Source: Porites lobata
Lineage: Eukaryota; Cnidaria; Anthozoa; Scleractinia; Poritidae
Length of the DNA stretch: 64,000 nt
Assembly (NCBI GenBank): GCA_942486035.1
Contig: CALNXK010000158.1
Location: 147,501-211,500 of the forward strand
Reading direction: 5' to 3'
Positions 20,341 through 45,037 of the stretch are shown here, one piece after another. The number at the start of each line of letters is the position of its first letter. Positions within the stretch are counted from its first letter, which is position 1. The notes under the pieces were generated by a model. That model was not told the origin of the DNA and did no database searches. It worked only from the letters and a program-made list of their open reading frames with translations. A program made the position numbers and the translations under genes.

Positions 20341-23300
20341 TACTGGTAACTAAAGATTGAGGCAGATTTCAAAATTCTCAATACTTTCCTCCGAAGAAGA
20401 GATTCCAGCGATACCAAAAATTCGCCGACCGTAAGATTCTCACATTCACTAGTTTCTTTAATTTTTTTTTAAGTAGTGCCCAAAGCACAGAATACCTATT
20501 ACAGAAGAATGTTAAAGAACAAGAGAAAAACTGAAAACATAAAAAAGAAAAGAAAAACAGATAACAGGCACTGTTTTGCTTTGAGAAACCAAGGGAATAT
20601 GCCTGACGCGATCGTGCTTAAAAATCGGCGCCATCATCGATCGATGGCGAAATTGTAAACATGATGAAAATTCGTTCATCCGCATGATGGAATATATTGT
20701 CTTTACTTAGGAGACCACAACTAAAAGACAGGACATGAATACAAATAACAAAAGAATGCAGCTTTCTCTCAGCAGGTTAATGATTGGTTTCATTTCCCTG
20801 GTTGCAATGAAGCCAACGTGAGCTTGTATCCGTATTTTTCGTTCATTCCACAGTCATGTTTGGCTAACAGTTGAGCTGAAATCGTATCCCAGATACCGCA
20901 AAAAGGTAAATGTATAACGTAACTTGTTTCTCTGTTGCAACCGTGGTTACAGGGGCTGTGTCACGGCTGCGCTGTCTAATTCATTGCGTTAATATTCAGT
21001 GCCAGTAATGCGTCTTTATTCGCTAAGGAAAACTTACGTTTGCGACGAATTTACTTGCATGTAACTGACACAATCACAGTTTCGTGTCAAACAAAAATTT
21101 CTGCCAAATCATGATATCAAACTGCAAGTTACAAACAACAAAAATGACCTTTGGACTATACTGTTAGACTAAAGCGAGTTTTCCAAAACCGCAACGTTTT
21201 AATCTTCTTCAAGTTTGTCAATTCGTGCCTCCTTTTGCATTTGCTGTGTTACTTGCTTTCTTTTAATGTTTTAAGAGCTCATTTTTATGTTTCATTCTCT
21301 TTAATATTCTGGTATCTATTTGCTCCGTACCTTGAGGCGGATTGGGCGGTCTGAAAGCAAACGGCAAAGCGGAAAAGCGTGATAGATGATACATGGGATC
21401 AGTTGCTTATATTACTCAGTCCTTGGTTCGGCTAACCCATGAAACCAGTAAGCTTGACTCAGTTCTTCACTCGAATGCTTTGAAACATTGGTCGTTCAAC
21501 GTGCAAAAAAGGCTTTAGGTCTGTTAACGTTGAAATCTCACACATGAGTGCTATTCTAGGTTTCACTGTGGGTGGAATTATAATTGCTTACGTAAGAAAA
21601 AAGAACTTTAAGCACTTTATAATTAGCGTCAATAAAAGATTTGTTGAATCAGTATGACCTGCCGAATATAAAAACCAAAAAGATTATAGCGGATTCCAAA
21701 ACTCTCGGCTGTACTTTCCTCCGATGAGGCGATTCCAGCGATACCCGAAATTCGCAGACCGTAAGATTCTCCGTCAGATTCACTGGTTTCTTTAATTTGC
21801 TAAAAAGTAGTGCCCAAAGCTCAGAATACCGGTACCTGTTCAAGAAATTACAGATAGTTATTTTGGTGTTTTTTTATTATTATTATATATTGACAATGCA
21901 ATTTTGCAGCTAATCACAGCCAAGGGTAGTTTAACACCAAAGCCGACTTACCATTTACTGCTGACTCTCGATTCCTGTACTTGAAATTTTCAGTATCAAT
22001 ATTCATCTTTTATCAATCGTATGACAGGGGAACTTGAATAATATAGTTGCAATTAACCACTTTCGCAATAGTCATTCTAGGCTATAAGACGATCAAAAAG
22101 GGATGATAAAGAGGAGTTACTGAGGCCCATCCATCTTCCCTTGTTCACCTGAATTCCCTTCCCCTTATAATTTCAAACTGTTTCAAACTCCTTTTAGGAA
22201 GTCTACCCAGTTTAACCATAAGTAAGCCAATAACAATATAGCCTAGGCTAGATTTACTTTGCTATCGAAGTAAAATCCTTAGTTCCTGATACAAATAAGA
22301 TTGCCGGATGAATAATGATTTGCAGTACATAAATATGACCAAAAAATCACGGTATCGAACTGTATATGCAATGATGTTCAGTGATCATATCATCAGTTAT
22401 GTTAATTTTGCGGTCTATGAAATGGTGGGTTCGACGTAGCTTCCAATACGGGAGAGATCGAAACACATTTTACCTACAGTGAGACCCGTTTAAATCACAA
22501 ACTCAACGGATCGACGCTGGTTGGTTTCAACGTAAAAGAAGTGCCCCTAAATGAAGGTTTACATAAAGAAAAAGGAATAAAAATCGGCCACGAATTGTTC
22601 CAAACAATTCCTTAAAGTATGCGTGGAATGTTTTCTATATTTCTTAGTCTACGCCACACAAGATAGTGTTTGCGCCGACACTAAGACCATGTCGGATAGA
22701 GCTTCTGTTCACAGACGAGCTGTAACGGAACAAAGCGGTGCCGAAGCGATTTGAAAGTGGATCATCATATGTAGGATAGGTTAACAACTTCCAATATTCT
22801 TGCCAGTTGTCGCATCCAGCACGTAGCTCAAAGTTTGGTCGGTTTCAAGCTTTGAGCAAGAACTCCCACAACACGCAGGAATATGCAACAGGGTGTGCAA
22901 ACGTACGCAACATGTAACATCCAACAATGTTGGGAGTTGTTGGCCTTACAACTCTTTTTTGTAAAGTGGTTATAAACTGGTGTTCATACAGTACATCGGA
23001 TAGCTTTTTACGTAAACAAGAAACGCTGTCGATCCGTCGGATAGTGCTATCTACCTTTTCAACAACTGGGACCAGTTTTGTGAACATATGGCTTAAATGA
23101 GGTTTACGACATCGGACAGTGTTGTTGGAGTTTTTCTAAGGGATGAGCCAATGATTTTGGCTCAAGATCTGAGCTTTCGCTTTTGTTTCCGTTTGACTAC
23201 AATTAGCCAAGAAACCTCTTCTGTGATTGGAAATAATAAAAACTGAGTATATGATGTTATGCAGCGGTGCCAAAGGCCTTCTAAAGATCATTAATTAACG

Positions 23301-26300
23301 TACAGTGTGCATTTTTTCTAAGTGGTTAAATGTTTTGTTTTGACGTAATATTCCTGTCTCTAACGTCTTAACAGAATGTAAGGAATTTAAGATAAAGAGA
23401 TCATTTGTAGTCGTTTAACTACGCTAACACTCGGCTGTTTATCTCTCTAGCCAATTGCTGTTCTCTAAATTGTCTTTAAACTTTACAGAAGAATGTTAAA
23501 GAACAAAAGAAAAACTGAAAACATAAAAAAAGAAAGAAAGAAATGCGGAGAGAAAAAGAAACGAAAAACATATAACACAGTTTTGGGTTTGAGGAAGTGT
23601 TTTGCTTTGAGAAACCAAAGGAATGTGCCTGACGCGATCGTGGACTAAAAATCTGAGTTGTCACCGGTCGATGGCGATGTTGTAAACAGGATGACAATTC
23701 GTTCCGCATCCGCATGATGGAATCTATTGTTTGTGCTTAGGAGACCACAACTAAAAGACAGGCCATGAATACAAATAACAAACTCTCAGGTTAATGACTG
23801 CTTTCATTTTTCTGGTTGCAATAAAGCTAACGTGAGATTGTCTCCGTATTTTTCGTTTATTCCACAGTCATGTTTGGCTACCAGTTGGGCTGAAATCGTA
23901 TCCCAGATAACGCAAAAAGGTAAGTGTGTTACGTAGCTTGTTTCTCTGTTGCAACAGTGCTTAAAGGGGCTGTGTCACGGCTGCGCTGTCTAATTCATTG
24001 GGTTAATATTCAGTGCCAGAAATGCATCTTCTTTGCTAAGGAAAACTTAACGTCTGTGAAGAATTAACTTGCGTGTAACCGACAAAATCACAGTTTCGTG
24101 TCAAACAAAAATTCCTCCCAAATCATGATATGAAACTGCAAGTTGCAAACAACAAAAATGACTTTTGGAGAACTGTTAGACTAACAGCAAGTTTTCAAAA
24201 ACCGCAACGTTTTAATCTTCTTCAAATTTGTCAATTCGTGCCTCCTTTTGCATTTGCTGTGTTACTTGCTTTCTTTTAATGTTTTAAGTGGTCATTTTTA
24301 TGTTTCATTCTCTTTAATATTCTGGTATCCATTTGCTCCCGGCACCATAAGGCGGATTGGGGGGGTCTGAAAGCAAACGGCAAAGCGGAAAAGCGTGATA
24401 GATGATACATCGTGCAAATCAGTTGCTTACTCAAGCCTTGGTTCGGCTAACCCATGAAACCAGTAAGCTTGACTCAGTTCTTCTCTCTAATACTTAAAAA
24501 CATTGGTCCTTCGTAGTGCAAAAGAGGCTTTAGGTCTGTTCTAGTTGAAATCTGTTATGAGTGCTAGTCTAGGTTTCAGTAGATGGAATTATAAGTGATT
24601 ACGTAAGAGAAAGGAACTTTAAGCACTTTAGCTTCAATAAAAGATTTGTGGAATCAGTATGACCTGCCGATATACAAACCAAAAAGATTATAGCGGATTC
24701 CAAAATTCTCTGTACTTTCCTCCGATGAGGCAATTCCAGCGATACCCGAAATTCGCCGACCGTAAGATTCTCAGATTCACTGGTTTCTTTTATTTGCTAA
24801 AAAGTAGTGCCCAAAGCTCAGAATACCTATTCAAGAAATTAAAGATAGTTATTTTGGTGTGTTTTATTGACAAAGCAGTTTTGCAGCTAATCACAGCCAA
24901 GGGTCCACAGCCGACTTACCAAATTACTGCTGACTCTCGACTCCGGAACTTGCAATTTTCAGTATCAATATTTATCTTTTATCGATCGTATGACACGGGA
25001 AGTTGAATAATATACTTGCATTTAAGCTCTTTAGCAGTAGTACTTCTAGGCTATAAGGCGTTCAAAAAGAGATGATAAAGAGGAGTTACTGAGGCCCATC
25101 CATTTTCCCTTGTTCACCTGAATTCCCTTCTCCTTATAATTTTCAAACCGTTTCAGGACGTTTCAAACTCCTTTTAGGAAGTCTACCCAGTTTAAGCATA
25201 AGTAAGCCAATAACACTATAGCCTAGGCTAGATTTACTTTGCTATCGAAGTAAAATGCTTAGTTCCTGATACAAATAAGATTGCCGGATGAATAATGATT
25301 TGCATTGGATAAATATGACCATAAAAATCACGGTATCGAACTGTATATGCAACGATGTTCAGTGATCATATCATACGTTATGTTAATTTTGCGGTCTATG
25401 AAATGGTGGGTTCGACGTAGCTTCAAATACGGGAGAGATCGAGACACATTTTACCTACAGTGAGACCCGTTTAAAGCACAAACTCAACGGATCGACGCTG
25501 GTTGGTGTCGACGTAAAAAAAGTGCCCCTAAATGAAGGTTTACATTAAGAAAAAGGAATCAAAATCGGCCACAAATTCTTCCAAACAATTTTTTAAAGTA
25601 TGCTTGGAATGTTTTCTATATTTCTTAGTCACTAAGACCATGTCGGATAGAGCTTCTGTTCACAGACGAGCTGTAACGGAGCAAAGCGGTGCCGCGGCGA
25701 TTTGAAAGTGGATCATCATATATCGGATAGGTTAACAACTCCCAATATTCTTGGCAGTTGTTGCGTCCATTGCACGTAGCTAAAAGTTTGATCGGCTTCA
25801 AACTTTGCGCAAGAACTCTCACAACACGCAAGAATATGCAACAGGGTGTGCAAACGCACGCAACATGTAACATCCAACAATGTTGGGAGTTGTTGGCCTA
25901 CAACTCTTTTGCGTAAAGTGATTATAAACTGGTGTTCATACTACATCGAATAGCTTTGTACGTAAACAAGAAAAGCTGTCTATCCGTCGGATAGTGCTAT
26001 TACCTTTTCAACAACTGGGGCCAGTTTTGTGAACATATGGCTTAAATGAGGTTTAAGACGTCGGACAGTGTTCTTGGAGTTTTTCTAAGGGATGAGCCAA
26101 TGATTTTGGCTCAAGATCTGAACTCTCGGTTTTGTTTCCGTTTGACCACAATTAGCCAAGAAAGCTCTTCTGTGATTGGAAATAATAAAAACTGAGTATG
26201 TGATGTTATGCAGTGGTGCCAAAGGCCTAAAGATCATCAATTAACGTACACTGTGCATTTTTTGGAAGTGATTAAATGTTTTGTTTTGACGTAATATTCC

Positions 26301-27910
26301 TGTCTCTAACGTCTTAACAGAATGTAAGGAAGTTAAGATAAAGTGATCATTTGTAGTCGTTTAACTACGCTAACACTCGGCTGTTTATCTCTCTAGCCAA
26401 ATGCTGTTCTCTAAATTGTCTTTAAACTTTACAGAAGAATGTTAAAGAAGAAAAGAAAAACTGAAAACATAAAAAAAGAAAGAAAGAAATGCAGGGAGAA
26501 AAAGAAAAGAAAAACATATAATACAACTTTGGGTTTCAGGCAGTGCTTTGCTTTGAGAAACCAAGGGAATGTGCCTGACGCGATCGTGGACTAAAAATGT
26601 AAGTTGCCATCGATCGATGGCGAAATTGTAAACAGGATGAAAATTCGTTCATCCGCATGATGGAATATATTGTCTTTACTTAGGAGACCACAACTAAAAG
26701 ACAGGCCATGAATACAAATAACAAAAGAATGCAGCTTTCTCTCAGCAGGTTAATGATTGGTTTCATTTCCCTGGTTGCAGTGAAGCCAACGTGAGCTTGT
26801 ATCCGTATTTTTCGTTCATTCCACAGTCATGTTTGGCTAACAGTTGAGCTGAAATCGTATCCAAGATACCGCAAAAAGGTAAATGTGTAGCGTAACTTGT
26901 TTCTCTGTTGCAACAGTGGTTAAAGGGACTGTGTCACGGCTGCGCTGTGTAATTCATTGCGTTAATATTCAGTGCCAGTAATGCGTCTTTATTCGCTAAG
27001 GAACTTAACGTTTGCGACGAATTAACTTGCACTAACTTACACAATCACAGTTTCGTGTCAAACAAACATTTCTGCCAAATCATGACACGAAACTGCAAGT
27101 TACAAACAACAAAAATGACCTTTGGAATACTGTTAGACTAACACGGCAAGTTTTCAAAACCCCAGCATTTTAATCTTCTTCAAGTTTGTCAATTCGTGCC
27201 TCCTTTTGCATTTGCTGTGTTATTCGCTTTCTTTTAATGTTTTAAGTGGTCATTTTTATGTTTCATTCTCTTTAATATTCTGGTATCCATTTACTCCCGG
27301 CACTGGCCATAAGGCGGATTGGGGGGTCTGAAAGCAAACGGCAAAGCGGAAAAGCGTGATAGATGATACATGCAAATCAGTTGCTTACTCAAGCCTTGGT
27401 TCGGCTAACCCATGAAACCAGTAAACTTGACTCAGTTCTTCACTCGAATGCTTTGAAACATTGGTCGTTCACCGTGCAAAAAAGGCTTCAGGTCTGTTGT
27501 TGTTGAAATCTGTTGACATAAGCTACACACATGAGTGCTATTCTAGGTTTCACTGTGGGTAGAATTATCTGAATTGCTTACGTAAGAGCTTAGCTTTAAT
27601 ACTAAGATTTGTTGAATCAGTATGACCTGCCGAATATAAAAACCAAAAAGATTATAGGGGATTCCAAAATTCTCTGTACTTTCCTCCGATGAGGCGATTC
27701 CAGCGATACCCGAAATTCGCCGACCGTAAGATTCAGAAGATTCTCAGATTCACCGGTTTCTTTAATTTGCTGAAAAGTAGTGCCCAAAGCTCAGAATACC
27801 TTTTCAAGAAATTAAAGATAGTATCTTGGAGTGTTTTTTTTGACATTGCAGTTTTGCAGCTAATCACAGCCAAGGAGAGTGCCCACAAGGCGGAAGTCGT
27901 ATTAAGTTGA
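20340..27910. repeat. Tandem array of ~2.97-kb units (about 2.5 copies)
   Basis: Landmarks recur in order. AGAAGAATGTTAAAGAA occurs at about 20502, 23487 and 26434. ATGACCTGCCGA occurs at about 21654, 24659 and 27620. The steps are about 2985, 2950, 3005 and 2960 bases. The units are highly similar with small indels. Each contains an AG-rich strip, a GGCTGTGTCACGGCTGCGCT word, a TTGGTTCGGCTAACCCATG word and a CCGATGAGGCGATTCC word. No open frame is conserved at useful length across units, so the array looks non-coding. The nature of the unit is unknown. Confidence 0.85.
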
Positions 27911-29290
27911 ATTGCTTTCTCAGATTTCGCATAGGTATTTCCGAGTTTTTCCTAAGTTAATCCTGGAAATTATGGGTTGACTTTATTTTCATATTCAGCG
28001 TATCACTGTGTAGCGTGCACGTAAAATAATGAAGACTGACACTGCTTTCTTCGATTTCTCATTTTTGCTGATTTTCTGCTGCACACATTCTTCAAATTTC
28101 TGAAGGTAAACTATCAACCACGATCCTTTACTTATCAACTTTTTTCATTTCGGAAGATAAGGGCATCATTCTGAATCCACTACGTTTAGTCTTAGCGTGA
28201 AATGGATCCTTGTGCATTTTTGAAAACAGCAAGGTGAAAGCATCAACAATTTATTGTAATGGACCCTAAAAATAATCGATCCGGATCGCGTGACTCGTAC
28301 TCGGTAACCCCCCAGGCCTTCTCAAATCCCTGTCTCATTTTAAAAATTACTAGACCAAGATAGTGGTCAAAAATGTCCTAGTAGTTTGACTTTCCAATGC
28401 TTCTCCTGAGGAACAAATGAATCGAATAGACCTTTTTACAGATTACGGCGGCCATATTGAATAAGTTAGACTTGAAAAGTATTATGGGGTGTCCAGGGGG
28501 CATGAGAACATACGAGCGCCTTTTTTTCTCTCCCATTTTCCTTTTGTTCAGTTTCTCCTGTTTACTGTGTTTATTTTGTTTGAAGAAACGTTTAAGTAAG
28601 GATCAATGAGGCTTCGACATCAACTTCCGTCCTAGATCGTGGAAGCGTTTTTGAATAAAGTGAATTCTGGTGAAAAGAAATCTAAAAATAAGCAAAACTT
28701 CTAAGCAACGCTCTCTGACGTTTGGTGAATATCAGCTGGCCGGGAGGAGGCGGGGGTGCTAGACTCCCATAAAATAGGGACGGGAATGCTCGTCGGAAAA
28801 TTAGAATTGAAGCGCTTAAGGAGACTGTACTTCAGCAAAGTATGGTGGTGTTTGGCTTTTTTATTTAGATATTTCTTTACCCACAGCCCTAAGAGAATGA
28901 ACACATCTTGGCCTAACTGATATCTTTATCTGAAAAAATATTGGCTTTTCGTCCTGGCCACCCTAGATGAGATCGAAATTCACAATTCCTACCCCTAAGC
29001 GAAACTACAAGCTTCTCCGTCACTTTTATGCGTGGTCCCCCTTTGGGACGCTTCAAAAGAAATGGGCTCCTGGTTTGTTACTCAACTTAGAAGTGCTTAG
29101 ATTTATTTTCTTACAAAGCTTTCTGCACTGAAAACGTGCTCGACTGAACTCAAGAAAGCTAACTTTGCTGTTTCCGATGTTATGATTCAAAAAACAATGA
29201 TGCATAGTTTTTCGGCTCGTGCTAGCTATGCTGTGAAGTGTTTTCAGCAGCAACCGACGATTTGATAGAAAAACGCGACGAAAACGACTT
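27911..29290. other. Intergenic, later part duplicated at 44.27 kb
   Basis: The segment 28570-29290 matches 44270-44990, sharing GTTTGAAGAAACGTTTAAGTA and GCACTTTGTTGAAGTACAGT-type words. This places it in the same 3' flank family as that of copies A and B. No gene was seen. Confidence 0.6.
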
Positions 29291-29291
29291 C

Positions 29292-30345
29292 CCCAGGGTA
29301 TCCATGAGGCTTACCCTTGTATCACCTGGTGTAGTTGACTGTTCATTAGCAGTGACTAATAACAGTCCAGTGTGATGTCCCCAGGGTACCCATAGTGAGG
29401 CTTACCCCTGTATCACCTGGTGCAGTTGCCTGTTCATAAGCAGTGACTAATAACAGTCCAGTGTGATGTCCCCAGGGTACCCATAGTGAGTCTTACCCTT
29501 GTATCACCTGGTGCAGTTTACTGTTCATTAGCAGTGACTAATAGCGAGATTCTGATGCAGCTTCAGAAACCTACAAAATCTGATCTGAAAAATTTCATGA
29601 TATATACTTAATACAACTAGGCTTATTCATGTACTCCTATCAAAACCATACTCTGCCTTTAAAATTTCATTGTAAATTTACCTTACAAAGTCAAATTCAT
29701 TCGTATATAACAAGAAACTCGTGTAAATTTCGTCTGCCTTTCTGTCGTACTCGAACCAAGCAATTTTCCGTTTTTTATCAAGGACCTAAATTTTACAACA
29801 CCTTAAACACCAACATCATCAACGCTTCCTCACCTTTCTCCTTTAAAAGAGCACTTAAGGCATTTATTTGTAATAATTATTAGTATACTTCAACAAAAAT
29901 CTTGGGAAAAAGCCTTTTAATATTCAACATTTGTACATGTAAACTTCCGTAATATTGATTAGTTTAATTTTTCACCTGATATTATACTGTACCCGTCGCC
30001 GTAATTTTTATGCCATCTTCGAAAAATTGTAATTGAGGAGGCCTAATTAACATAAGCTCTATAGTTTCTTTTAGGCCTCCTCGCCATCTCTTCCTACATT
30101 TTTTTTTTTCTTTTGGCATCTTTAAGTAATGTAATTGTGTGGCAAATAAATAAAAATACCTAAAAAATACCTAAAATACCTAAAAAAAATACAAAATCAT
30201 CCTGTTTCCCCACGGTACCCATGGTGAGGCTTACCCTTGTATTACCTATAACAGTCCAGTGTGACGTCCCCAGGATACCCATAGTGAGTCTTACCCTTGT
30301 ATCACCTGGTGCAGTTTACTGTTCATTAGCAGTGACTAATAGCGA
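29292..30345. repeat. 91-bp tandem repeats carrying the hairpin, array 2
   Basis: Units begin CCCCAGGGTACCCATAGTGA (about 29292, 29380, 29471), with further partial units at about 30208 and 30268. Each is about 91 bases and includes TGTATCACCTGGTGCAGTT, followed by the CTGTTCATTAG/CTAATAACAG hairpin (29339, 29430, 29521, 30319). The array is split by the LINE fragment at 29581-30190. Confidence 0.8.
29573..30198 (+). mobile_element. 5'-truncated LINE fragment with target-site duplication
   Basis: The insert at about 29581-30190 is flanked by ACAAAATC (29573-29580 and 30191-30198). An uninterrupted relative of the target lies at about 30370-30388. Within it, 29629-29883 encodes 84 residues resembling the C-terminal tail of non-LTR reverse transcriptases: SYITRNSCKFRLPFCRTRT, then FYQGPKFYN. 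A 3' untranslated part ends in short ATACCTAAAA-type repeats. It is a dead 3' end of a CR1/L2-like LINE; the clade is an inference. Confidence 0.75.
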
Positions 30346-30683
30346 GCTTCTGATGCAGCTTCAGAAACCTACAAAATCATCCTGTTTCCTTGAAGGTATA
30401 CGCGTCCCTTTTGTTTGCAAACAGAAAATCAGTACTAATCTTTAAAGGCTGAAGACATCCCACGTAATTGTATTTAAAAAGAAGTCCGCACAAAGTTATT
30501 TTAGGTGGAATCCTTACTAAACACTCAATTTTTGTTTATCCTGCAACGCCTCGCTTTCAGGCACCAGTTCTTTCCCTCGTGTCCGCCATTTGTGAAGACG
30601 GTGTATTGAATCACTTGATCATAAGTGAGGTTCAAATTCCACACCCAACCCAAGCACAGGTCAAATTCCCCACTCACTGAGGC

Positions 30684-30774
30684 TTAGCCTGCGAATGGCA
30701 GACGTTTCTCCTAGCTTATCGCCGCTGAGGGACGGTGATGAACGGAAAGAAACGTCTGCCGTTCTCAGGCTAAG
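30684..30774. mobile_element. Short hairpin MITE
   Basis: The left arm TTAGCCTGCGAATGGCAGAC, continuing GTTTCT, is inverted at the right as AGAAACGTCTGCC plus GTTCTCAGGCTAA. About 90 bases in total with 26-base arms. Non-coding. Confidence 0.75.
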
Positions 30775-30914
30775 TGAGGCTGTACAAGACTCAGTAATGG
30801 GTAGATGGCCAAGGTTTGCCTTAGGGGGGGTGGGGGTTGATGTTGAAGTTCCGAAATGATTGAAACATAAAATGCACATTCCAAATACCTGCATGCATAA
30901 TTTTTGGTCCATAG

Positions 30915-31043
30915 CTGTAGCGTTCTTTTGTGTTTTTTCCCTCGGATAACGACAGATAAATTCAGGAGAAATAAGAGATGTGAAATCCTGGTATCAAAGA
31001 AACGTTTAGCAACCTGATCTGAAGAAGACAGCGATCTTTACAG
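30915..31043 (+). other. Candidate 5' UTR exon of copy B
   Basis: The stretch ends GATCTTTACAG before GTATGTG, a good donor. If spliced to the acceptor at 31268, the reading frame leading to the first ATG (31298) carries an upstream in-frame TAG. The exon would then be untranslated and ATG 31298 the real start. The 5' end is not determined. Confidence 0.4.
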
Positions 31044-31297
31044 GTATGTGTTCTATAACACTTTCAGTCTTCTCAGATTTGTATTTTACTTTGGTGAATT
31101 AACATATAATTCAGTATTCACATTGCAGTTCATGACAAATAAATCTCTTGTCATCTTTCACACTACTTCATCAACTGGGCATTGCAATGTTTAGGACTGT
31201 GTATTTGCTTTGCATTTGGTTTCTGTTTCAGGTAGTATTTTTAAAAAAATATTGATTTTGTTCACCAGCTCTTGATGGGTCATCTCAATTTGCTATC

Positions 31298-42888
<11,591 letters not shown>

Positions 42889-45000
42889 AAAAGGGAACCC
42901 TGCTCACCACACCAAAAGCGCGAGGAGACCTGGACACTAAACGAACCTCGACCACCTGTGCGACAATCACTTAGGTATTCCCGTATTTAAAAGATCCCTT
43001 TGATATCCCTGTAATTAAAAGATCCCTTTGATATCCCTGTAATTTAAGTATCCTGGCATTTCGGATACCCCCTAATATCCCCGTATTTTGGTGTCACCCT
43101 AATCTAAGTGTCTCGCATTGTGGTTGTTTCTCTGAATTAAGTATCCCGATATTTTGAACCTCTGCGCTCAAGTCCCTGGTGATGTTGGTGAAAACTGCGA
43201 TTTTACCTTGGTCGTTTTACAACCACTAAGACCGGCTCTACAACGTGACTTGTTTGTAATGTTTTCGTTATTTCAGTGCGTTGCGACGTCCTTAAAAATA
43301 GTGGAATTGAATTGTAGTTTTTATTTCACAACGGTCGACCACCAGCTCACTAATTGATCTTCAAGACAAAGTTAGACTGGAAGCCGCGTTTTAAAAGGAA
43401 CTGGCCACTGCGATTGCCGGTGATCACACAGACAAAAACCACCAGCCTTCAAAACTTGACTCTTATACATGCAACATTTTCCGTGTGCATGCAGTGTCTT
43501 TTTGTGTACAAAGTGATTACATAAGGCAACCTTTAAACAATCACACGAGGCCATTTTATTTGCTGGAATTCCTGTCCGAGGTACAAAATACTGCGTGTAG
43601 CTTGAGCGGCAGGCATGATCCATGCCGGCTCGGTGTTGGCACGGATCACTCTTGCTACCCAGGGTACGCTGCGAAAATTGGTGCCTTCGAAACATTGACC
43701 CAAATCCCAAGGGATATTAGTATCCCGTTAGGGATACCCGTAACTCTGACTTGAGAGACATCACGAGGGATTTGTATACGGAGGTACCCAAAACACAGGG
43801 ATACCCAAATTACGTTGGAGTTTTGTATTTCTTAGCGTACACACTGCATGCGATGCGTAACTATCATGGGTAAAACCAGGGGCCCGTTTCTCGAAAGTCC
43901 CGGTAACTTAACGGGCCCGGAATCATATTTTTGAATCAAAGTCTCAAGAAAAGTAGGGTGTGTTCTGTCCTCTAATGAAGTCCATTTTGTTTCGTTAGCT
44001 AATAACTCTACTGTATAATTTTCAAAACTTCTAAAACTCCCTTCTAAAATGGAAAACAAAACAGCTTAACGGGCCCGGTAATTACCGGGAGCTTCGAGAA
44101 ACGGACCCCAGGAGTCCATCAACCTCAAGAGTCCACCACTCATTTGAGGCCTGGGTCACAGCGTGTTAGATGTTCAGGGTTTTTCATCCAATGATCATGA
44201 GAGCAGAGTTGAATTTCTAGCAATGGCGCATGAGATCAAGGTTTTTCAGACGAAGAGGATTTAGTGTGTTACTTTGTTTGAAGAAACGTTTAAGTAAGGA
44301 CGAATGAGGCTTCGTCATCAACTTCCGTCCTAGATCGTGCAATCGGTTTTGAACAAAGTGAATTCCGGGGAAAAGAAATCTTAAAAACGGACTCTGACGT
44401 TTACTGAATCTCAGCCGGCCAGGAGGGTTGATGAGGTGGTGACTCCATATAATAGGGACAGGAATGCTCGTTGGACAAATAGAATTGACGCGCTTAAGAG
44501 GACTGTACTTCAACAAAGTATGGTGGTATTTGGCTTTTTTATTTATAAATTTCGTTACGCATAGCCCCAAGAGAATGAACCCATCTTGCCTTAACTGATA
44601 TCTGTATGGAAAAAATATTGGCTTTTCGTCCTGGCCACCCTAAGTGAAATCAAAATTCGCAATTCCTACCCCTTAGCGAAACGACGAGCATCCCCGTTCC
44701 TTTTATGTGGGGGTCACTCCACATAAAAACCTGGGAACGCTGCAAAACAAACGGGCTCCTGGTTAGTAACTCACCTAAAAAGTGCTTAGATATATTTTCT
44801 TACATAACTTTCTACACTAAAAACGTGCTCGACTGAACTTAAGAAAAGTTAATTTTGCTGTTTCCGATATTGTGGTTCAAAACTTGATTATGCATAGTTT
44901 TTCGACTCGTGCTGGCTGTGCCGTGAAGTGTTAGCAGCAACAACATACGATTTGATGGAAAACGCGCGACGCGACGAAAACGACGTCCTCAGGGTACCCA
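42889..45000. other. 3' flank of copy B
   Basis: Collinear with the 3' flank of copy A (16.2-17.2 kb) and, from 44270, with 28.57-29.29 kb. It contains a duplicated 28-base TTTGATATCCCTGTAATT segment (about 43009 and 43028) and the MITE at 43879-44109. No gene. Confidence 0.65.
43879..44109. mobile_element. 231-bp MITE with GGGGCCCGTTTCTCGA ends (copy 1)
   Basis: The left end GGGGCCCGTTTCTCGAAAGT is inverted at the right as GCTTCGAGAAACGGACCCC, with inner AACGGGCCCGG blocks also inverted. The collinear sequence near 17160 lacks it. A second member lies at 46459-46691. Confidence 0.85.
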
Positions 45001-45037
45001 TAGTGAGTCTTACCCTTGTATTACCTGGTGCAGTTGA

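Noticed and set aside
29629..29883. Independent small gene
   Set aside because: Its sequence pattern (RNSCKFRLPFCRT, FYQGPKFYN) is the C-terminal end of a LINE reverse transcriptase, within an insert bounded by target-site duplications.
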